Assembly: GCF_020535245.1 (NCBI RefSeq)
Contig: NZ_CP084911.1
Span: 446,001-510,000, forward strand
From: Asticcacaulis sp. AND118
Lineage (GTDB): Bacteria > Pseudomonadota > Alphaproteobacteria > Caulobacterales > Caulobacteraceae
DNA: 64,000 nt
Direction: 5' to 3'
The first letter of the stretch is position 1. Every line of letters begins with the position of its first letter. Below the pieces are notes generated by a model that saw only the letters and a program-made list of their open reading frames with translations, did no database searches and was not told where the DNA came from. The translations under genes and the position numbers were made by a program. Below are positions 26,580 to 37,225 of the stretch, piece by piece.

Positions 26580-26592
26580 CAGGAGGGAGACT

Positions 26593-26850
26593 ATGCAGTT
26601 GTTTGAGACACCGGATGAACACACCCGATTAGCCCTGTTCGATGGGGCGGCGGTCCTGCTCACGGTCGCCCGCCATGAGCGCGACTACATGGCGTGTGTG
26701 CGCAAGTTCGGCCCCAAAGGCACGGTCTATTACGATGTGGCCGGCTACAGATACCACGCCGATGGCTCGCCCCTGCCGCAATTGCCGCGCGCGCCCCAGA
26801 TACTCGACGTCGTTGATCTCTATCAGACCGATTACGCGGATATCGCATGA
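26593..26850 (+). CDS. Small unknown protein inside the imu operon
   Basis: This frame encodes 85 soluble residues starting MQLFETPDEHTR, after a strong AGGAGGGAGA ribosome site. KFGPKGTVYYDVAGYRYH is a beta-hairpin-like block. I recognise no family. It lies 13 bases after imuA and its last codons overlap the next start (ATGA). Both features support a real cotranscribed gene. SOS control follows from its position. Confidence 0.7.
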   Translation: MQLFETPDEHTRLALFDGAAVLLTVARHERDYMACVRKFGPKGTVYYDVAGYRYHADGSPLPQLPRAPQILDVVDLYQTDYADIA

Positions 26851-27365
26851 GTGAACTTGTCACCTGTGCGGGGAAGGTGGTGGCGCTGGCGCCCCTCGTC
26901 GCTATCGGGCCGGTATGGGGAAATGGCCTTTATGAAGACACGCATCTGGCGTTCCCGGTCCATATCCAGGGCCTGCCTCAAACCCTGTGGTTCCAGTCGG
27001 AGGATGGTACAGACGCGGAAAGGGCCGCACTCAGACGCGCGCATGCCCAACTCGTCGCCGCCTGGCGGCGCTATCACCTAAGGGATGGCGTATCGCCGGG
27101 CCTGTTCGACCTGACCCATCTTCTGATCAGTCTTCAGGCCATCTCAGCCGTCAGTCCCATCTATACGAAGACGGTCACTGTGGGCGGCTGGGGCAGCGTC
27201 AGCCGTCATCAGCCGATCTACGACATCCATGTGTCAGGCCTCAGCGAATCCATTCGTCGCTCAGCCTCTGTGGCCGTGCCGCTGGACGTCCTGACGGCTG
27301 AGCGTAGTGCCCTTCTGGAAGCCTGGGCCGACTGGGTCGATCCTCTCACGCGACAGGCGGTGTAG
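26847..27365 (+). CDS. Unknown protein inside the imu operon
   Basis: This frame encodes 172 soluble residues. The start overlaps the previous stop by four bases and the stop is 6 bases before imuB. Visible features are a beta-rich N-terminus (VVALAPLVAIGPVWGNG), a helical middle (RRAHAQLVAAWRRYHLRDG) and KTVTVGGWGSVSRHQPIYDI. No known domain was recognised. Its location between imuA and imuB suggests a role in or near the error-prone polymerase complex; this is inference only. Confidence 0.7.
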   Translation: MSELVTCAGKVVALAPLVAIGPVWGNGLYEDTHLAFPVHIQGLPQTLWFQSEDGTDAERAALRRAHAQLVAAWRRYHLRDGVSPGLFDLTHLLISLQAISAVSPIYTKTVTVGGWGSVSRHQPIYDIHVSGLSESIRRSASVAVPLDVLTAERSALLEAWADWVDPLTRQAV

Positions 27366-27371
27366 GGTGTC

Positions 27372-28892
27372 ATGGCCCGCTACCTCAGCCTCTATCTGCC
27401 ATTCTGGGGGACCGATCGTCTGCGCCGCGCTGTGGGACTGGACGCGCTGCCGCTTGAGCGACCCCTAGTTCTGCAGGGCAAGGTCGGCAGCCGACGCCTC
27501 GTCACGGCGGTCGATGCGTTAGCTCATCAGCGCGGCGTGCGAGCGGGCATGGCGGTGGCCAAGGCGCAGGTGCTGATCGACGGGCTTGAGGTGCGTGACG
27601 CTGAGCTGGAGCGCGACGCCGAGGCGCTGGAGACACTCGCCGTATGGGCCTTGCGTCTCTACTCACCCGTGGTGGCCCCTGATACACCCGACGGTCTGAT
27701 CCTCGATATCACCGGCGCGGCCCATCTCTATGGGGGAGAGGCCGCTCTGGTCACAGATATACTGCGGCGTCTCGAGGCCCTTCACATCACCGCCTACGCC
27801 ACGGTCGCGGATAGCTGGGGGGCCGCCCATGCCCTGGTGCGCTTTGCGGGTAAATCTTCGCTGATCATTGCACCGGGTAAGTCCACCGAGGCCATCCTGC
27901 CCCTGCCGGTTGCGGCGCTTCGCCTGCCGGCCGAGACGGTCGAGGAACTGCGCCTTATTGGTATCGACACGATCGGCGAACTGGCGGCCAAGCCGCGCGC
28001 CCCGCTGGCGCTGCGCTATGGTCCCGACCTGTGGCGGCGCGTCGATATGGCGTTTGGGCGACTGGCCGAACCCATTGAGCCCGTCCAGGTCCCCGAACTG
28101 ATCTCGGTCGAACGCGCTTTCTTTGAGCCCATCGGGGCGCCTGACACCCTTGAGAAATATACCCGTCGTTTGACTGAATCCCTGTGCCTGAAACTGGAAG
28201 AGGCGGGGCTTGGGGCGCGACGGCTCGATCTGCACTTTGTGCGCGTCGATAGCCGCATCGAGACGATCTCCGTCGGCACCGCCAAGCCGGTGCGTGACGT
28301 CAAGCGCCTGTCGAAACTGCTGGTCGATAAGATCGAAACCGTCGAGCCGGGCTTCGGTATCGACAAAATGACCCTGTCAGCCCCTCTGGTCGAACCGCTG
28401 TGCTTCACGCAGGTGGCCACCAGCTTTGCCGCGCCCAGCCGCCCGGATGTCGAAGACCTGTGGGACACGCTCAGCAATCGCTATGGCGAGGGGCGACTTT
28501 ACCGCGCCGTGGAGGTCGCAAGCGATATCCCCGAGCGCTCGGTCAGACGGATCGCGCCTTCGGCATCCGGGACCGGCTCCGCTCGCAATGCCCGCTATCG
28601 CCGTCCGGCGCGCCTTTATCGCCCCGAACCGGTGCAGGCGCTCGCGGCCTTGCCCGATCATCCGCCGCGCGCCTTTACCTGGCGCGGTCAGCGTTACAGC
28701 GTCGTCTGTGCCGATGGCCCCGAACGGGTCAAGGGCGAGTGGTGGGTCAGCGACGCCGAAACCGGCAAGGTGCGCGACTACTATATCCTCGAAGCGGCCA
28801 CCGGCGAGCGCTTCTGGGTCTTCCGGGCCGGGGACGGCGAGCACACGGGCACCGGCTCTCTCAACTGGTATCTGCACGGGAAGTTCGACTGA
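27372..28892 (+). CDS. imuB: ImuB, catalytically degenerate Y-family polymerase homologue
   Basis: This 506-residue protein has the Y-family palm, fingers and little-finger layout ([58 protein letters not shown]). The N-terminal strand [15 protein letters not shown] lacks the metal-binding Asp of active DinB-type enzymes, as in known ImuB proteins. These act as a hub that binds the beta clamp, ImuA and DnaE2. The C-terminal tail from about 400 contains the ImuB-specific region ([15 protein letters not shown]). Its stop overlaps the dnaE2 start (TGATG). Confidence 0.9.
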   Translation: MARYLSLYLPFWGTDRLRRAVGLDALPLERPLVLQGKVGSRRLVTAVDALAHQRGVRAGMAVAKAQVLIDGLEVRDAELERDAEALETLAVWALRLYSPVVAPDTPDGLILDITGAAHLYGGEAALVTDILRRLEALHITAYATVADSWGAAHALVRFAGKSSLIIAPGKSTEAILPLPVAALRLPAETVEELRLIGIDTIGELAAKPRAPLALRYGPDLWRRVDMAFGRLAEPIEPVQVPELISVERAFFEPIGAPDTLEKYTRRLTESLCLKLEEAGLGARRLDLHFVRVDSRIETISVGTAKPVRDVKRLSKLLVDKIETVEPGFGIDKMTLSAPLVEPLCFTQVATSFAAPSRPDVEDLWDTLSNRYGEGRLYRAVEVASDIPERSVRRIAPSASGTGSARNARYRRPARLYRPEPVQALAALPDHPPRAFTWRGQRYSVVCADGPERVKGEWWVSDAETGKVRDYYILEAATGERFWVFRAGDGEHTGTGSLNWYLHGKFD

Positions 28893-31800
28893 TGCAGCCA
28901 CCTTACGTCGAGCTTCAGTGCGCGTCCTACTTCTCTTTCCTGCAGGGCTGTTCATCCCCAGATGAGCTGTTCGTGCGCGCACAGGCACTGGGTCTTGAGG
29001 CGCTGGCCATTGCGGATCGCAACACGCTCGCCGGTATGGTGCGCGCCCATGTGGCCGCCAAAGCCACGGGTGTGCGCCTGATCGTCGGCTGCCACCTTGA
29101 TCTGAGCGATGGCTCTTCGCTGCTCGTCTATCCCACCGACCGGGCGGCCTATGCGCGCCTGTCACGGCTTTTGACGGTGGGCAAGGCGCGGGGCGGCAAG
29201 GGCCGGTGCGACCTCACCTGGCAGGATGTGGAGGACTTCAACGCGGGCCTGATCGGCATCTTCATTCCGGAAGAGGCCGATGAGGTCTGCGCCCAGCGCC
29301 TGCGTCGCTTCAAGACCATCTTTGCCGAACGCGCCCATGTGGCGCTGACGCTGCGCCGCCGGCAGGGGGACCATCTGCGCCTGCATGAGTTGTCGAACCT
29401 CGCGGCGAGGGTGCGCGTGCCCACCGTCATTACCAATGATGTCCTCTATCATGTCCATGAGCGCGACCAGCTACACGATGTGGTCACCTGCATCCGCCAC
29501 AACTGCACCATCGACACCCTTGGGGATCTGCGCCACCGCTACGCCGATCGCTATCTCAAGACGCCGGAGGAGATGTATCGCCTGTTTCCGGGGTACGAGG
29601 GGGCATTAAGGCGCAGTGTCGAGATCGCCGATCAGTGCCGTTTCAGCCTCGACGAGCTTAAATACCAGTATCCGGAAGAGAAACTCCTGCCGGGACTGTC
29701 GGCCATCGACGCCCTCAAGAAACTGACCTGGGAAGGGGCGAAGCGGCGCTACCCGGAAGGCGTGCCGCAAAAGGTCATCGACCTTCTGCGCCATGAACTG
29801 ACCCTGATCGAGAAGCTCAACTACGCGCCCTATTTTTTGACCGTCAACGCCATCGTCAACTTCGCCCGCTCGCAGGATATCCTCTGTCAGGGGCGAGGCT
29901 CGGCCGCCAATAGCTGCGTTTGTTTTGTGCTGGGCATTACGAGCGTCGATCCGGACCGCAATGATCTTCTCTTCGAGCGCTTCATCTCCGAAGAGCGGGG
30001 GGAGCCGCCCGATATCGATGTGGACTTCGAGCACCAGCGGCGTGAGGAGGTGCTGCAATGGGTCTATGAGACCTATGGCCGCTCGCACGCCGCCCTTACC
30101 GCCGTCGTCACGCGGTTCCGCACGCGCGGGGCCATCCGGGCCGTGCTCAAGGTGATGGGCTATCCCGAAGACACGATCAAGCTGATCTCCAAGCAGGTGA
30201 CCCACTGGCACCGCGGCGGTATGACTTTGGCCGAGGCCGAAGGCTTAGGGCTCAATCTCAATGACCGGCGCCTGAAGCTCGCCATCGACCTGCACCTGTT
30301 GCTGATGAATGTGCCCCGGCATTTGAGCCAGCATCCGGGTGGCTTTGTCCTGACCCATGACCGGCTGGATGAGCTGGTGCCGATCGAGCCCGCACGCATG
30401 AAAGCCCGCCAAGTCATCGAATGGGACAAGGACGATATCGACGTGCTGGCCTTCATGAAGGTCGATTGCCTGGGGCTTGGCATGATGTCGTGCATGAAGC
30501 GCTCGCTCGATATGCTCGCTGAGGTCAAGGGCATAGAGCTTGATCTCGCCACCATCCCGGCCGAAGACCCGCGCACCTATGCCATGATCCGCAAGGCCGA
30601 CACGGTCGGTGTCTTCCAGATCGAAAGCCGCGCCCAGCAGGCCATGCTGCCACGCACCAAACCACGGACCTTCTATGATCTTGTGGTGCAGGTCGCCATT
30701 GTCCGCCCCGGCCCCATCCAGGGCGGCATGGTCCATCCCTACCTGCGACGCCGAGAAGGCACGGAAGAGGTCACCTATCCCTCAAAAGAACTGGAGGCCA
30801 TCCTCTCCAAAACCCTGGGCGTGCCTTTGTTTCAGGAGCAGGCCATGTCGGTTGTCATCAAGGCGGCCGGCTTTTCGCCTGGGCGCGCAGATATGGTCCG
30901 TCGCGCCATGGCCACCTTCAAACACACTGGCGGCGTCTCAAAATTCCATGACGAGATCGTGCAGGGGATGCTTAAAAACGGCTACACGCAGGACTATGCC
31001 GAGCAGATCTTCAGCCAGCTCGAAGGGTTTGGTTCCTATGGGTTTCCGGAGTCGCACGCCTATTCCTTCGCCCTGATCGCCTATGCCTCCTCCTGGATGA
31101 AATGCCATCACCCGGATGTCTTCTGTGCCGCGCTCCTCAACTCCCAGCCCATGGGCTTTTACGCCCCGGCGCAGCTGGTGCGCAACGCTCAGGAACACGG
31201 CGTGGAGGTCCGTCCGGTCTGCGTCAACGCCTCGCGCTGGGACTGTACGCTGGAAGAAACACACCGACCGGGACGCTATGCCGTACGTCTGGGCTTCCGG
31301 CTCGTCAAAGGGCTCAAAAGCGCGGACATCGCCAGGATGATCCTGCATCGCGGAGATTACCCCTTCACATCCATCCCCGATCTGTGGAAGCGGGCGCGCA
31401 CGCCGGTGGCGACGCTGCGGCAACTGGCTAAGGCCGATGCCTTCTCTCCCGCTCTCGGTCTCAACCGCCGGGACGCGCTGTTTGCCATCCGCGCCCTGCG
31501 TGATGATCCTCTACCCCTGTTCGATCATCTGGAGGCGGGGGCAGGGGGGACCGCCGCAATGCCCGAACCGCAGGTGAGCCTCAAACCGATGACGGCCGGG
31601 GCCGGGGTGGTCGAAGATTATAATCATCTCGGCCTGACGCTTGGGACGCATCCGGTCTCGTTCCTGCGCGAAGAGTTGCGTCAACGCGGCCTGATGACCT
31701 GCGCGGACGCTATGGCCTCAAAAGATGGGTGCCGCGTCAGCGTGGGCGGCATGGTGCTCGTCCGTCAGAAGCCGGGCTCGGCCAATGGCGTGATGTTCAT

Positions 31801-32119
31801 GACGCTCGAGGATGAGACCCGTGACGCCAATGTGGTGGTCTGGGAGAAGGTCGCTGCCGCCCACAAGGCCGCCGTCTATGGCTCGTCGTTTGTGGCCATC
31901 AACGGCTACATCCAGCGCGAAGGCGAGGTGGTCCACCTGATCGCGCGATCCGTCTTTGATCTCTCGCCGCTTCTGGCCAGTATCGGTGAGTGCGACACGC
32001 CCCTCAGCGTGCCCCGTATGCCCGGAGATGAGTTCCGCAATGGTGGGCCCGTACAGGATGCGCGAGTGGCCAGAGCGCAGGGCGGTGGCTGGGTGCAGAA
32101 GAGTAGGGATTTTAGGTGA
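28892..32119 (+). CDS. dnaE2: Error-prone DNA polymerase DnaE2
   Basis: This 1075-residue C-family polymerase has an N-terminal PHP domain ([15 protein letters not shown]), the palm with PDIDVDF (Asp374, 376, 378) and GRGSAANSC. Then come the fingers ([38 protein letters not shown]), helix-hairpin-helix and a C-terminal OB domain. Its length and lack of the long C-terminal tail of DnaE1 fit DnaE2. It carries out translesion synthesis and SOS mutagenesis with ImuA and ImuB. The longer open frame upstream is antisense-like overlap with imuB; ATG 28892 is coupled to the imuB stop. Confidence 0.95.
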   Translation: MQPPYVELQCASYFSFLQGCSSPDELFVRAQALGLEALAIADRNTLAGMVRAHVAAKATGVRLIVGCHLDLSDGSSLLVYPTDRAAYARLSRLLTVGKARGGKGRCDLTWQDVEDFNAGLIGIFIPEEADEVCAQRLRRFKTIFAERAHVALTLRRRQGDHLRLHELSNLAARVRVPTVITNDVLYHVHERDQLHDVVTCIRHNCTIDTLGDLRHRYADRYLKTPEEMYRLFPGYEGALRRSVEIADQCRFSLDELKYQYPEEKLLPGLSAIDALKKLTWEGAKRRYPEGVPQKVIDLLRHELTLIEKLNYAPYFLTVNAIVNFARSQDILCQGRGSAANSCVCFVLGITSVDPDRNDLLFERFISEERGEPPDIDVDFEHQRREEVLQWVYETYGRSHAALTAVVTRFRTRGAIRAVLKVMGYPEDTIKLISKQVTHWHRGGMTLAEAEGLGLNLNDRRLKLAIDLHLLLMNVPRHLSQHPGGFVLTHDRLDELVPIEPARMKARQVIEWDKDDIDVLAFMKVDCLGLGMMSCMKRSLDMLAEVKGIELDLATIPAEDPRTYAMIRKADTVGVFQIESRAQQAMLPRTKPRTFYDLVVQVAIVRPGPIQGGMVHPYLRRREGTEEVTYPSKELEAILSKTLGVPLFQEQAMSVVIKAAGFSPGRADMVRRAMATFKHTGGVSKFHDEIVQGMLKNGYTQDYAEQIFSQLEGFGSYGFPESHAYSFALIAYASSWMKCHHPDVFCAALLNSQPMGFYAPAQLVRNAQEHGVEVRPVCVNASRWDCTLEETHRPGRYAVRLGFRLVKGLKSADIARMILHRGDYPFTSIPDLWKRARTPVATLRQLAKADAFSPALGLNRRDALFAIRALRDDPLPLFDHLEAGAGGTAAMPEPQVSLKPMTAGAGVVEDYNHLGLTLGTHPVSFLREELRQRGLMTCADAMASKDGCRVSVGGMVLVRQKPGSANGVMFMTLEDETRDANVVVWEKVAAAHKAAVYGSSFVAINGYIQREGEVVHLIARSVFDLSPLLASIGECDTPLSVPRMPGDEFRNGGPVQDARVARAQGGGWVQKSRDFR

Positions 32120-32432
32120 TGGGGGGGCGAAGTCGGGGGCTGGTTTTGGCCCATTGCAGTCATTTGCCGGATCGCGGAAGAGCAAATTACCGGACATTGC
32201 GAAGCTGAGCCTATCGCCATCCCTCACCTGACATTATGGCGATTCCGACCTATCTACTCTTGAGTTATAGGCGCTGGCAAACCTGGGGCGGTTCACACCG
32301 ATGGTTCGAGCTCCTTGTCGCATCCTTCGATGTTTGCAGCGGCACGCTTAATCCGGCCGATTTACTCGATCCACCTGCCGACACTTTGATCCAACGCCGC
32401 TTCGTTTACGGCACTGTTAATGTCAGGTCGGC
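32120..32432. other. 313-base gap between dnaE2 and the IetAS-like operon
   Basis: This is where two convergent transcription units end. I see no terminator hairpin with a T-tract and no convincing gene. A 73-codon frame on the plus strand has no ribosome site and overlaps the protease gene's end. It may be the border between chromosomal DNA and inserted defence cargo. Confidence 0.5.
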
Positions 32433-34922
32433 TCAGCGTGTCGGAATGTCGATTTGAACGGGCTGCAGGATGGACGTCAGGATCGGGGTATAGAGGTCGA
32501 TATCCTGAGAAGGGGCCGACAAGGTCGCGACGAGGGCATACCGTGCCCTCTGGGCAAAGACACTCTCCGTCCGCCGCTCCTTCCACCAGCCGGAGACGGG
32601 TTTGACGCAAATCATATCCCGGGCGGCGAGACGGGCACCCGAGCCGCGCCACACGTCGCAGTGGAGAGATCCGGCGGCGATGCTATTGGCACCGAGCACC
32701 CAACCGGTATCTGCCGTCGTGATCCGTCCGAGGGGAGCGGGCTCGTCATCATTAACGCGATGCTTGAAGGCGCGGACGCTTTCGCCCGGTCGTTTGAGGT
32801 CGAAGCGCAAGCCATAGCTTTGATAGCGCTGAGGATCGACGGCAGCGGCGCGCCCCGGATTAGGGGCGACGAAATAGGAGAGGGTTACCTTAAGCTCGAA
32901 AATCTGATCAGCAAGGGCCCGTGATTCAAGAAGGGCCTTCGGCCAGGGCAGGTCAAAATAGTGGCAATCGTGGAACCCAACGCCACCGCTCTCACGCCGC
33001 CCATAGGGCTGTATGTCCTGCTGGACGATAATCGCCAGGTCGTTGGTCGCCGAGGATCGGGCGCGTTCATAATTGGGCACGCCGTACCCAAACTGGCGCA
33101 CCAGCTTCAACCGGTCCCTCTGGGCAGGATTGTCGTTGAGCAACTGTTCCATGGCGGGCGTCCATTGCGCACTGTGCACCATTAGGGCGCGAATGGTTTC
33201 CGGCCAGTAATCAGGGTGATCGGCCTGTAGGCGGGCCGCCATACGAGAGGCAAGCGCGGTGGCCGCACTGGTCGCCGCAAAATTGACCAAGGGTGCGCGA
33301 TCGACTTCACTGCCTGTCGTCAAAAGCTCAAGCGATGGACAATTCACGAGGGTGCGCCCGTCTGCCGACTGGGCGCGGTTGCCCGCCTCCATGACGATCT
33401 CGGGTTTGATAGGGGTCTTGCTCTGGCGCCAGCTCATGGAGTTTCGCGAGAACGGACTGACGCCGCCCGCGTCGGCGTGTGCCACGAAATCCCGCAAGCT
33501 CGGTTCGGCGATCACGGTCTTCTCGGTATAGCCGCCCACGGTGATGGCGTTCCAGGCCTGGGCCGGGTCCTCGATGGGGTATTGGTCCAAAGGCAGGTAG
33601 CGGGAGGCTTCTATATGGGCCGGACGGTTACCGGCTGAAATGAAAAATAGGCGCTTGGGTGCGGTTTCGTCGTCGCCGGCCATGAGGCCGGCTGCCGTAC
33701 GGTCAATGATTGCGCTCCATGTGGTCGCGCGTTCACCGGATATATCTTCGTTGGTGACCGCCAGACAGAAGACGCGCCGTTGTGCCGGGTTCTGAATTTC
33801 TGCAAGGGATACGGCTGACTGGGTGATGGAACCCAGTTTTGTCAGGTCGTTAGGCGGAAAACCGTCTGCGGGGAGTATGCGTACCGATTCCAGCCTATGC
33901 GTAAGCCGGAGCTCGCGTTGATCCTGTAGGACCGCGAACAGATCTCCGTGGAGCGCGAGGCCGGCCATTTCCGTGCCGTGCGGCTCTTCGATACTGTCGG
34001 TGGGTACCCAGTTCGCGTCGACTGTCAAGAGATCGGCCACGGACAGAGCCGGTTCAAGCAACGCATGTGCCCGGTTCACTCCCTTGTCCAGCACGCAGAC
34101 GCGGGGAACGTTCAGGCCAGGCCATCTGACGCGGGCCGCGTAGTCATCGACCCAGGCGTGCTGGTTGTCGGCCTGTTCGGCGACGAAGAAATGCGGGGTA
34201 TCCGTTCCGCGCCGCAGCTCCGCGATGCCATTGGTCGCAATGAGCGCCATCTCGATGTCGACGCGACGGGCAAATACGAACAGGACGGTGAGGTCGGGAA
34301 ACTGGAGCCATTGGTCTTCGGCCGCAAGGCGGCATTCAAGACGAGTGAAGGTATTGGACACCTCGGTTTCCAGACCCTTGTGACACCAGACCTCCCACCA
34401 GACAGAGGAAGGACGAACGGGCAGTAGCGAGAGCGGGTCAGTCCAGAAGGCTTCCAGGCGCGCCCGGCGAATGGCGTTTATCGGCTCGACATAGGATTTG
34501 TTCGGCGGGGCGTCGCTTTCACGCAGTGGGCCGGACCGATAATCTTCAAATATGGCCCTCAGCACCGGTACGGCCTCATCTGGTATGAAGACGACGGTAG
34601 TCGTGTCGTAAGTTTCCGGTTGGACCTTGGTCGCACCGCTTTGAATATGATCGCGCTTTCGTTCCAGTTTGGAAGGGGGCGCTCCCTTTTGCAGGTCGAC
34701 CTCGTAATAGGCACCTGCTGCGCGGGTCAGGCCGTCGATGGGTAGCACTTGCGCCTGTGCACTCGTGAAAGCGACCTGCAACTGATCGATCAGGGCCTGG
34801 CCATGGTCCTCTCTGATACGAGGGGCGCTGCCGCCGCCGCGACTGTTTGTTCGCGCCTTGTAGGTGTTGTGTGTCAGCCGGTCCGAGATATCGAAGTGAG
34901 GCAAATCGTACTCAGACGGCAT
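32433..34922 (-). CDS. ietS: IetS-like subtilisin-family serine protease (toxin/effector)
   Basis: This 829-residue protein has no signal peptide, so it acts in the cytoplasm. An N-terminal region of about 260 residues precedes a subtilase S8 domain with Asp279 (VCVLDKGVNRAH), His315 (PHGTEMAGLA), oxyanion Asn432 (SAGNRP) and Ser552 (FAATSAATALASR). Together with the AAA-ATPase eight bases upstream it matches the ietA-ietS pair of pTiC58. There the protease is toxic and the ATPase is the antidote, and the pair is also reported as an anti-phage system. The C-terminal 200 residues are of unknown role. The target is not known. Confidence 0.85.
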   Translation of the reverse strand: MPSEYDLPHFDISDRLTHNTYKARTNSRGGGSAPRIREDHGQALIDQLQVAFTSAQAQVLPIDGLTRAAGAYYEVDLQKGAPPSKLERKRDHIQSGATKVQPETYDTTTVVFIPDEAVPVLRAIFEDYRSGPLRESDAPPNKSYVEPINAIRRARLEAFWTDPLSLLPVRPSSVWWEVWCHKGLETEVSNTFTRLECRLAAEDQWLQFPDLTVLFVFARRVDIEMALIATNGIAELRRGTDTPHFFVAEQADNQHAWVDDYAARVRWPGLNVPRVCVLDKGVNRAHALLEPALSVADLLTVDANWVPTDSIEEPHGTEMAGLALHGDLFAVLQDQRELRLTHRLESVRILPADGFPPNDLTKLGSITQSAVSLAEIQNPAQRRVFCLAVTNEDISGERATTWSAIIDRTAAGLMAGDDETAPKRLFFISAGNRPAHIEASRYLPLDQYPIEDPAQAWNAITVGGYTEKTVIAEPSLRDFVAHADAGGVSPFSRNSMSWRQSKTPIKPEIVMEAGNRAQSADGRTLVNCPSLELLTTGSEVDRAPLVNFAATSAATALASRMAARLQADHPDYWPETIRALMVHSAQWTPAMEQLLNDNPAQRDRLKLVRQFGYGVPNYERARSSATNDLAIIVQQDIQPYGRRESGGVGFHDCHYFDLPWPKALLESRALADQIFELKVTLSYFVAPNPGRAAAVDPQRYQSYGLRFDLKRPGESVRAFKHRVNDDEPAPLGRITTADTGWVLGANSIAAGSLHCDVWRGSGARLAARDMICVKPVSGWWKERRTESVFAQRARYALVATLSAPSQDIDLYTPILTSILQPVQIDIPTR

Positions 34923-34931
34923 AGGGTCTCC

Positions 34932-35930
34932 TTAGCCCGCTGTCCTGTGCGTAAACGCCTCCTGCATGTCTCGGCGGGCTTGTAGACGCTGAACGAGCTG
35001 ATCGGAGGTGATACTATCGCGTTCGTTGAGAATGGCAAATTTAACCGCGTCGCCTGCTGCCTTGGCGATTTCAGCCTGACTGAGACCCGCGGAGGCGTCG
35101 AGGACCTTTGTCCAGGCGATAGCCTTGATTTTAAAGGGGCGAACCGCGCTTTGAACGATCTTTTTGACCTCGTCCTGGGTGGGCAGGCCGAATGCGAGAA
35201 CTGCGTCGAAGCGTCTTAACAGCGCCTTGTCCAAAAGCTCCGGGTGATTCGTGGCGCCGATGATCACGCTGTCGGTCGACGCCTCCTCCTCCATATACTG
35301 CAGGAAAGAATTCAGGACGCGTCGCATCTCGGCGACATCGTTGGAGGCGTCGCGCCGTCCGCCGACGGCGTCGAACTCGTCGAAGAGGTACACCCCGCGC
35401 CGTTTTGAGACCTCGTCGAAGATGAGACGAAGTTTCGCGGCGGTCTCCCCCATGAAGCGGGTAATCAACGTCTCCAGGCGGATGATGAAGAGCGGCAAGC
35501 CTAGTTGACCGGCCACGGCTTCCGCGGTCATGGTTTTGCCCGAACCGGGCGGACCGACAAACAGAATGCGGCGATTGGGCACGCGGCCATGTTCACGTAA
35601 CCAGTTGCGGCGGTGCTGCTCCTGTACCAGTTCATCCAGGCTGGTCCGTAGCCGGGCGTCTACCACGACGTCTTTCAGGCCGTATCGCGCGTCGCGATGC
35701 GAGATCAGGCCTTCTAGTTCGCCCCGTGGCTTGGAGAACTGAATGGCGACCGGTCCTTTGGGCGTTGCCGCCTGGGCAGACTCGACCGCGCTTCGCAACG
35801 CGTCGGCGGTTGACCGATGGCCCTGGCGCGCTTCTGCGGCAGCCACCTGAAGGGCGATGGAGTAAAACTGCTCCTGATCGCCTTCGGCGTGGCTCTGCAA
35901 CAGAGCAAGGATTTGCTTGGCGCTCGACAC
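34932..35930 (-). CDS. ietA: IetA-like AAA-ATPase (partner of the subtilase)
   Basis: This protein of about 332 residues has a helical N-terminus (SAKQILALLQSHAEGDQEQF) and a AAA+ module: Walker A GPPGSGKT at 126-133, Walker B YLFDEFD at 181-187, sensor 1 ATNH at 226-229 and an Arg finger at about 239. A GTG start at 35930 is used because homologues begin at this helix; an upstream in-frame start at 36029 would add 33 unlikely residues. It is the first gene of the operon, and the known role of IetA is to restrain IetS. An IS110 copy sits about 160 bases upstream, possibly affecting its promoter. Confidence 0.83.
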   Translation of the reverse strand: MSSAKQILALLQSHAEGDQEQFYSIALQVAAAEARQGHRSTADALRSAVESAQAATPKGPVAIQFSKPRGELEGLISHRDARYGLKDVVVDARLRTSLDELVQEQHRRNWLREHGRVPNRRILFVGPPGSGKTMTAEAVAGQLGLPLFIIRLETLITRFMGETAAKLRLIFDEVSKRRGVYLFDEFDAVGGRRDASNDVAEMRRVLNSFLQYMEEEASTDSVIIGATNHPELLDKALLRRFDAVLAFGLPTQDEVKKIVQSAVRPFKIKAIAWTKVLDASAGLSQAEIAKAAGDAVKFAILNERDSITSDQLVQRLQARRDMQEAFTHRTAG

Positions 35931-36172
35931 GGGCAGAGATTCTCTTATTTGCGTTAAATTAAGGGTAACGGGAATGGGCGGTGATGGCGAGGGTTTTATA
36001 GCGAACAGCCTGACATGTCCGGCTGACAAGACGTGTCAGCACCATCCAACCCCATCTGCTTGCAAGCGTTGCCGCAGGGAAACCGCCGAATGTCCGCTAA
36101 TGGGATGGACCGGCTGCTTCCCTTGCGAAGTAGTCGGAGTAGACTGCTTGGCGCCACCCGGAGAAGCATCCC

Positions 36173-37225
36173 ATGGATACGAACATTCCTGAGTTAGCGT
36201 CGATAGGCATAGATATCGGCAAGGACGTGTTTCACCTTGTCGGATTTAGTACAGATGGTCAGATCGTTCTTCGCCGTAAAATCAAACGGCTGGCTCTGAC
36301 AGAGACATTTAAAAAGCTGCCGCCGTGTATCGTCGGCATGGAGGCCTGCCTCAGCGCGCATTTTGTCAGTCGCACCCTTCGACAGCTCGGCCACGAACCG
36401 CGCATCATCCCCGCTATTTACGTAAAGCCGTTTCTGAAGGGGCAGAAGAACGACTACAATGATGCCGAGGCTATAGCCGAGGCGGCTCTGCGGCCGAACC
36501 TGTCGACAGTGAGTGAGAAGACCCAGGATCAATTGGATCTTCAGGCCTGCCATCGCGTTCGCTCGCGGCTGGTGTCGCGGCGCACAGCGACGATCAATCA
36601 GATCCGTGCCTTCCTAATCGAGCAGGGCATCACGGTCAGGGTCGGTGTGCGTGCCTTACGTGACTCGCTCTTCGACATCTTGAACAACCGCGCAGATGAG
36701 ATTTCGCCGCGTATGAGCCAACTCATCGTTGGCCTTTATGAAGACTGGTTGTGGCTCGATGAACGCATCGAGACCCTCAGCGGCGAGATCGAAGAAATCA
36801 GCCGGAATGAAGCCAACTGCCGTCGCCTGATGAGTGTGCCGGGCGTCGGGCCCCTGATCTCCACGGCGGTTGTTGCCGCCATTGGCACAGGTGAAGCCTT
36901 TGAACGTGGTCGCGACTTCGGTGCCTGGCTGGGGTTGGTACCCAAGCAGTTCAGCACGGGTGGCCGCTCTATTCTCGGGCGCATCTCAAAACGCGGAAGC
37001 CGATACCTTCGAACCTTGTTCGTACAGGCCGCCAATGTCCTCTTGATGAGGCCTCAAAATTGGCCGAAGTACAGCTTCGGAGACTGGCTCACCAGCGCCG
37101 CCACGCGGATGCACCGAAACAAGCTCGCCGCCGCCCTCGCCAACAAGCTGGCTCGGATCAGCTGGAGCGTATTGAGTACAGGAAAGGCTTTCGATACCCA
37201 CAGAACCGAGATCGAGGCCGTATAG
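36173..37225 (+). CDS. IS110-family DEDD transposase (copy A)
   Basis: This 350-residue protein has an N-terminal RuvC-like DEDD domain, with Asp in GIDIGKD, Glu in GMEACLS and two Asp in NDYNDAEAIAEA. The C-terminal transposase-20 domain has SVPGVGPLISTAVVAAIGTG and WLGLVPKQFSTGGR, with the conserved Ser region near GRSILGRISKRG. It is intact and full length. The enzyme mobilises the element as a circle and inserts it at specific sites, in this family guided by an element-encoded RNA. Confidence 0.95.
   Translation: MDTNIPELASIGIDIGKDVFHLVGFSTDGQIVLRRKIKRLALTETFKKLPPCIVGMEACLSAHFVSRTLRQLGHEPRIIPAIYVKPFLKGQKNDYNDAEAIAEAALRPNLSTVSEKTQDQLDLQACHRVRSRLVSRRTATINQIRAFLIEQGITVRVGVRALRDSLFDILNNRADEISPRMSQLIVGLYEDWLWLDERIETLSGEIEEISRNEANCRRLMSVPGVGPLISTAVVAAIGTGEAFERGRDFGAWLGLVPKQFSTGGRSILGRISKRGSRYLRTLFVQAANVLLMRPQNWPKYSFGDWLTSAATRMHRNKLAAALANKLARISWSVLSTGKAFDTHRTEIEAV

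Noticed and set aside
32236-32457. A 73-codon plus-strand frame after dnaE2
   Set aside because: It has no ribosome site and no recognisable motif, and its end overlaps the protease gene on the other strand.
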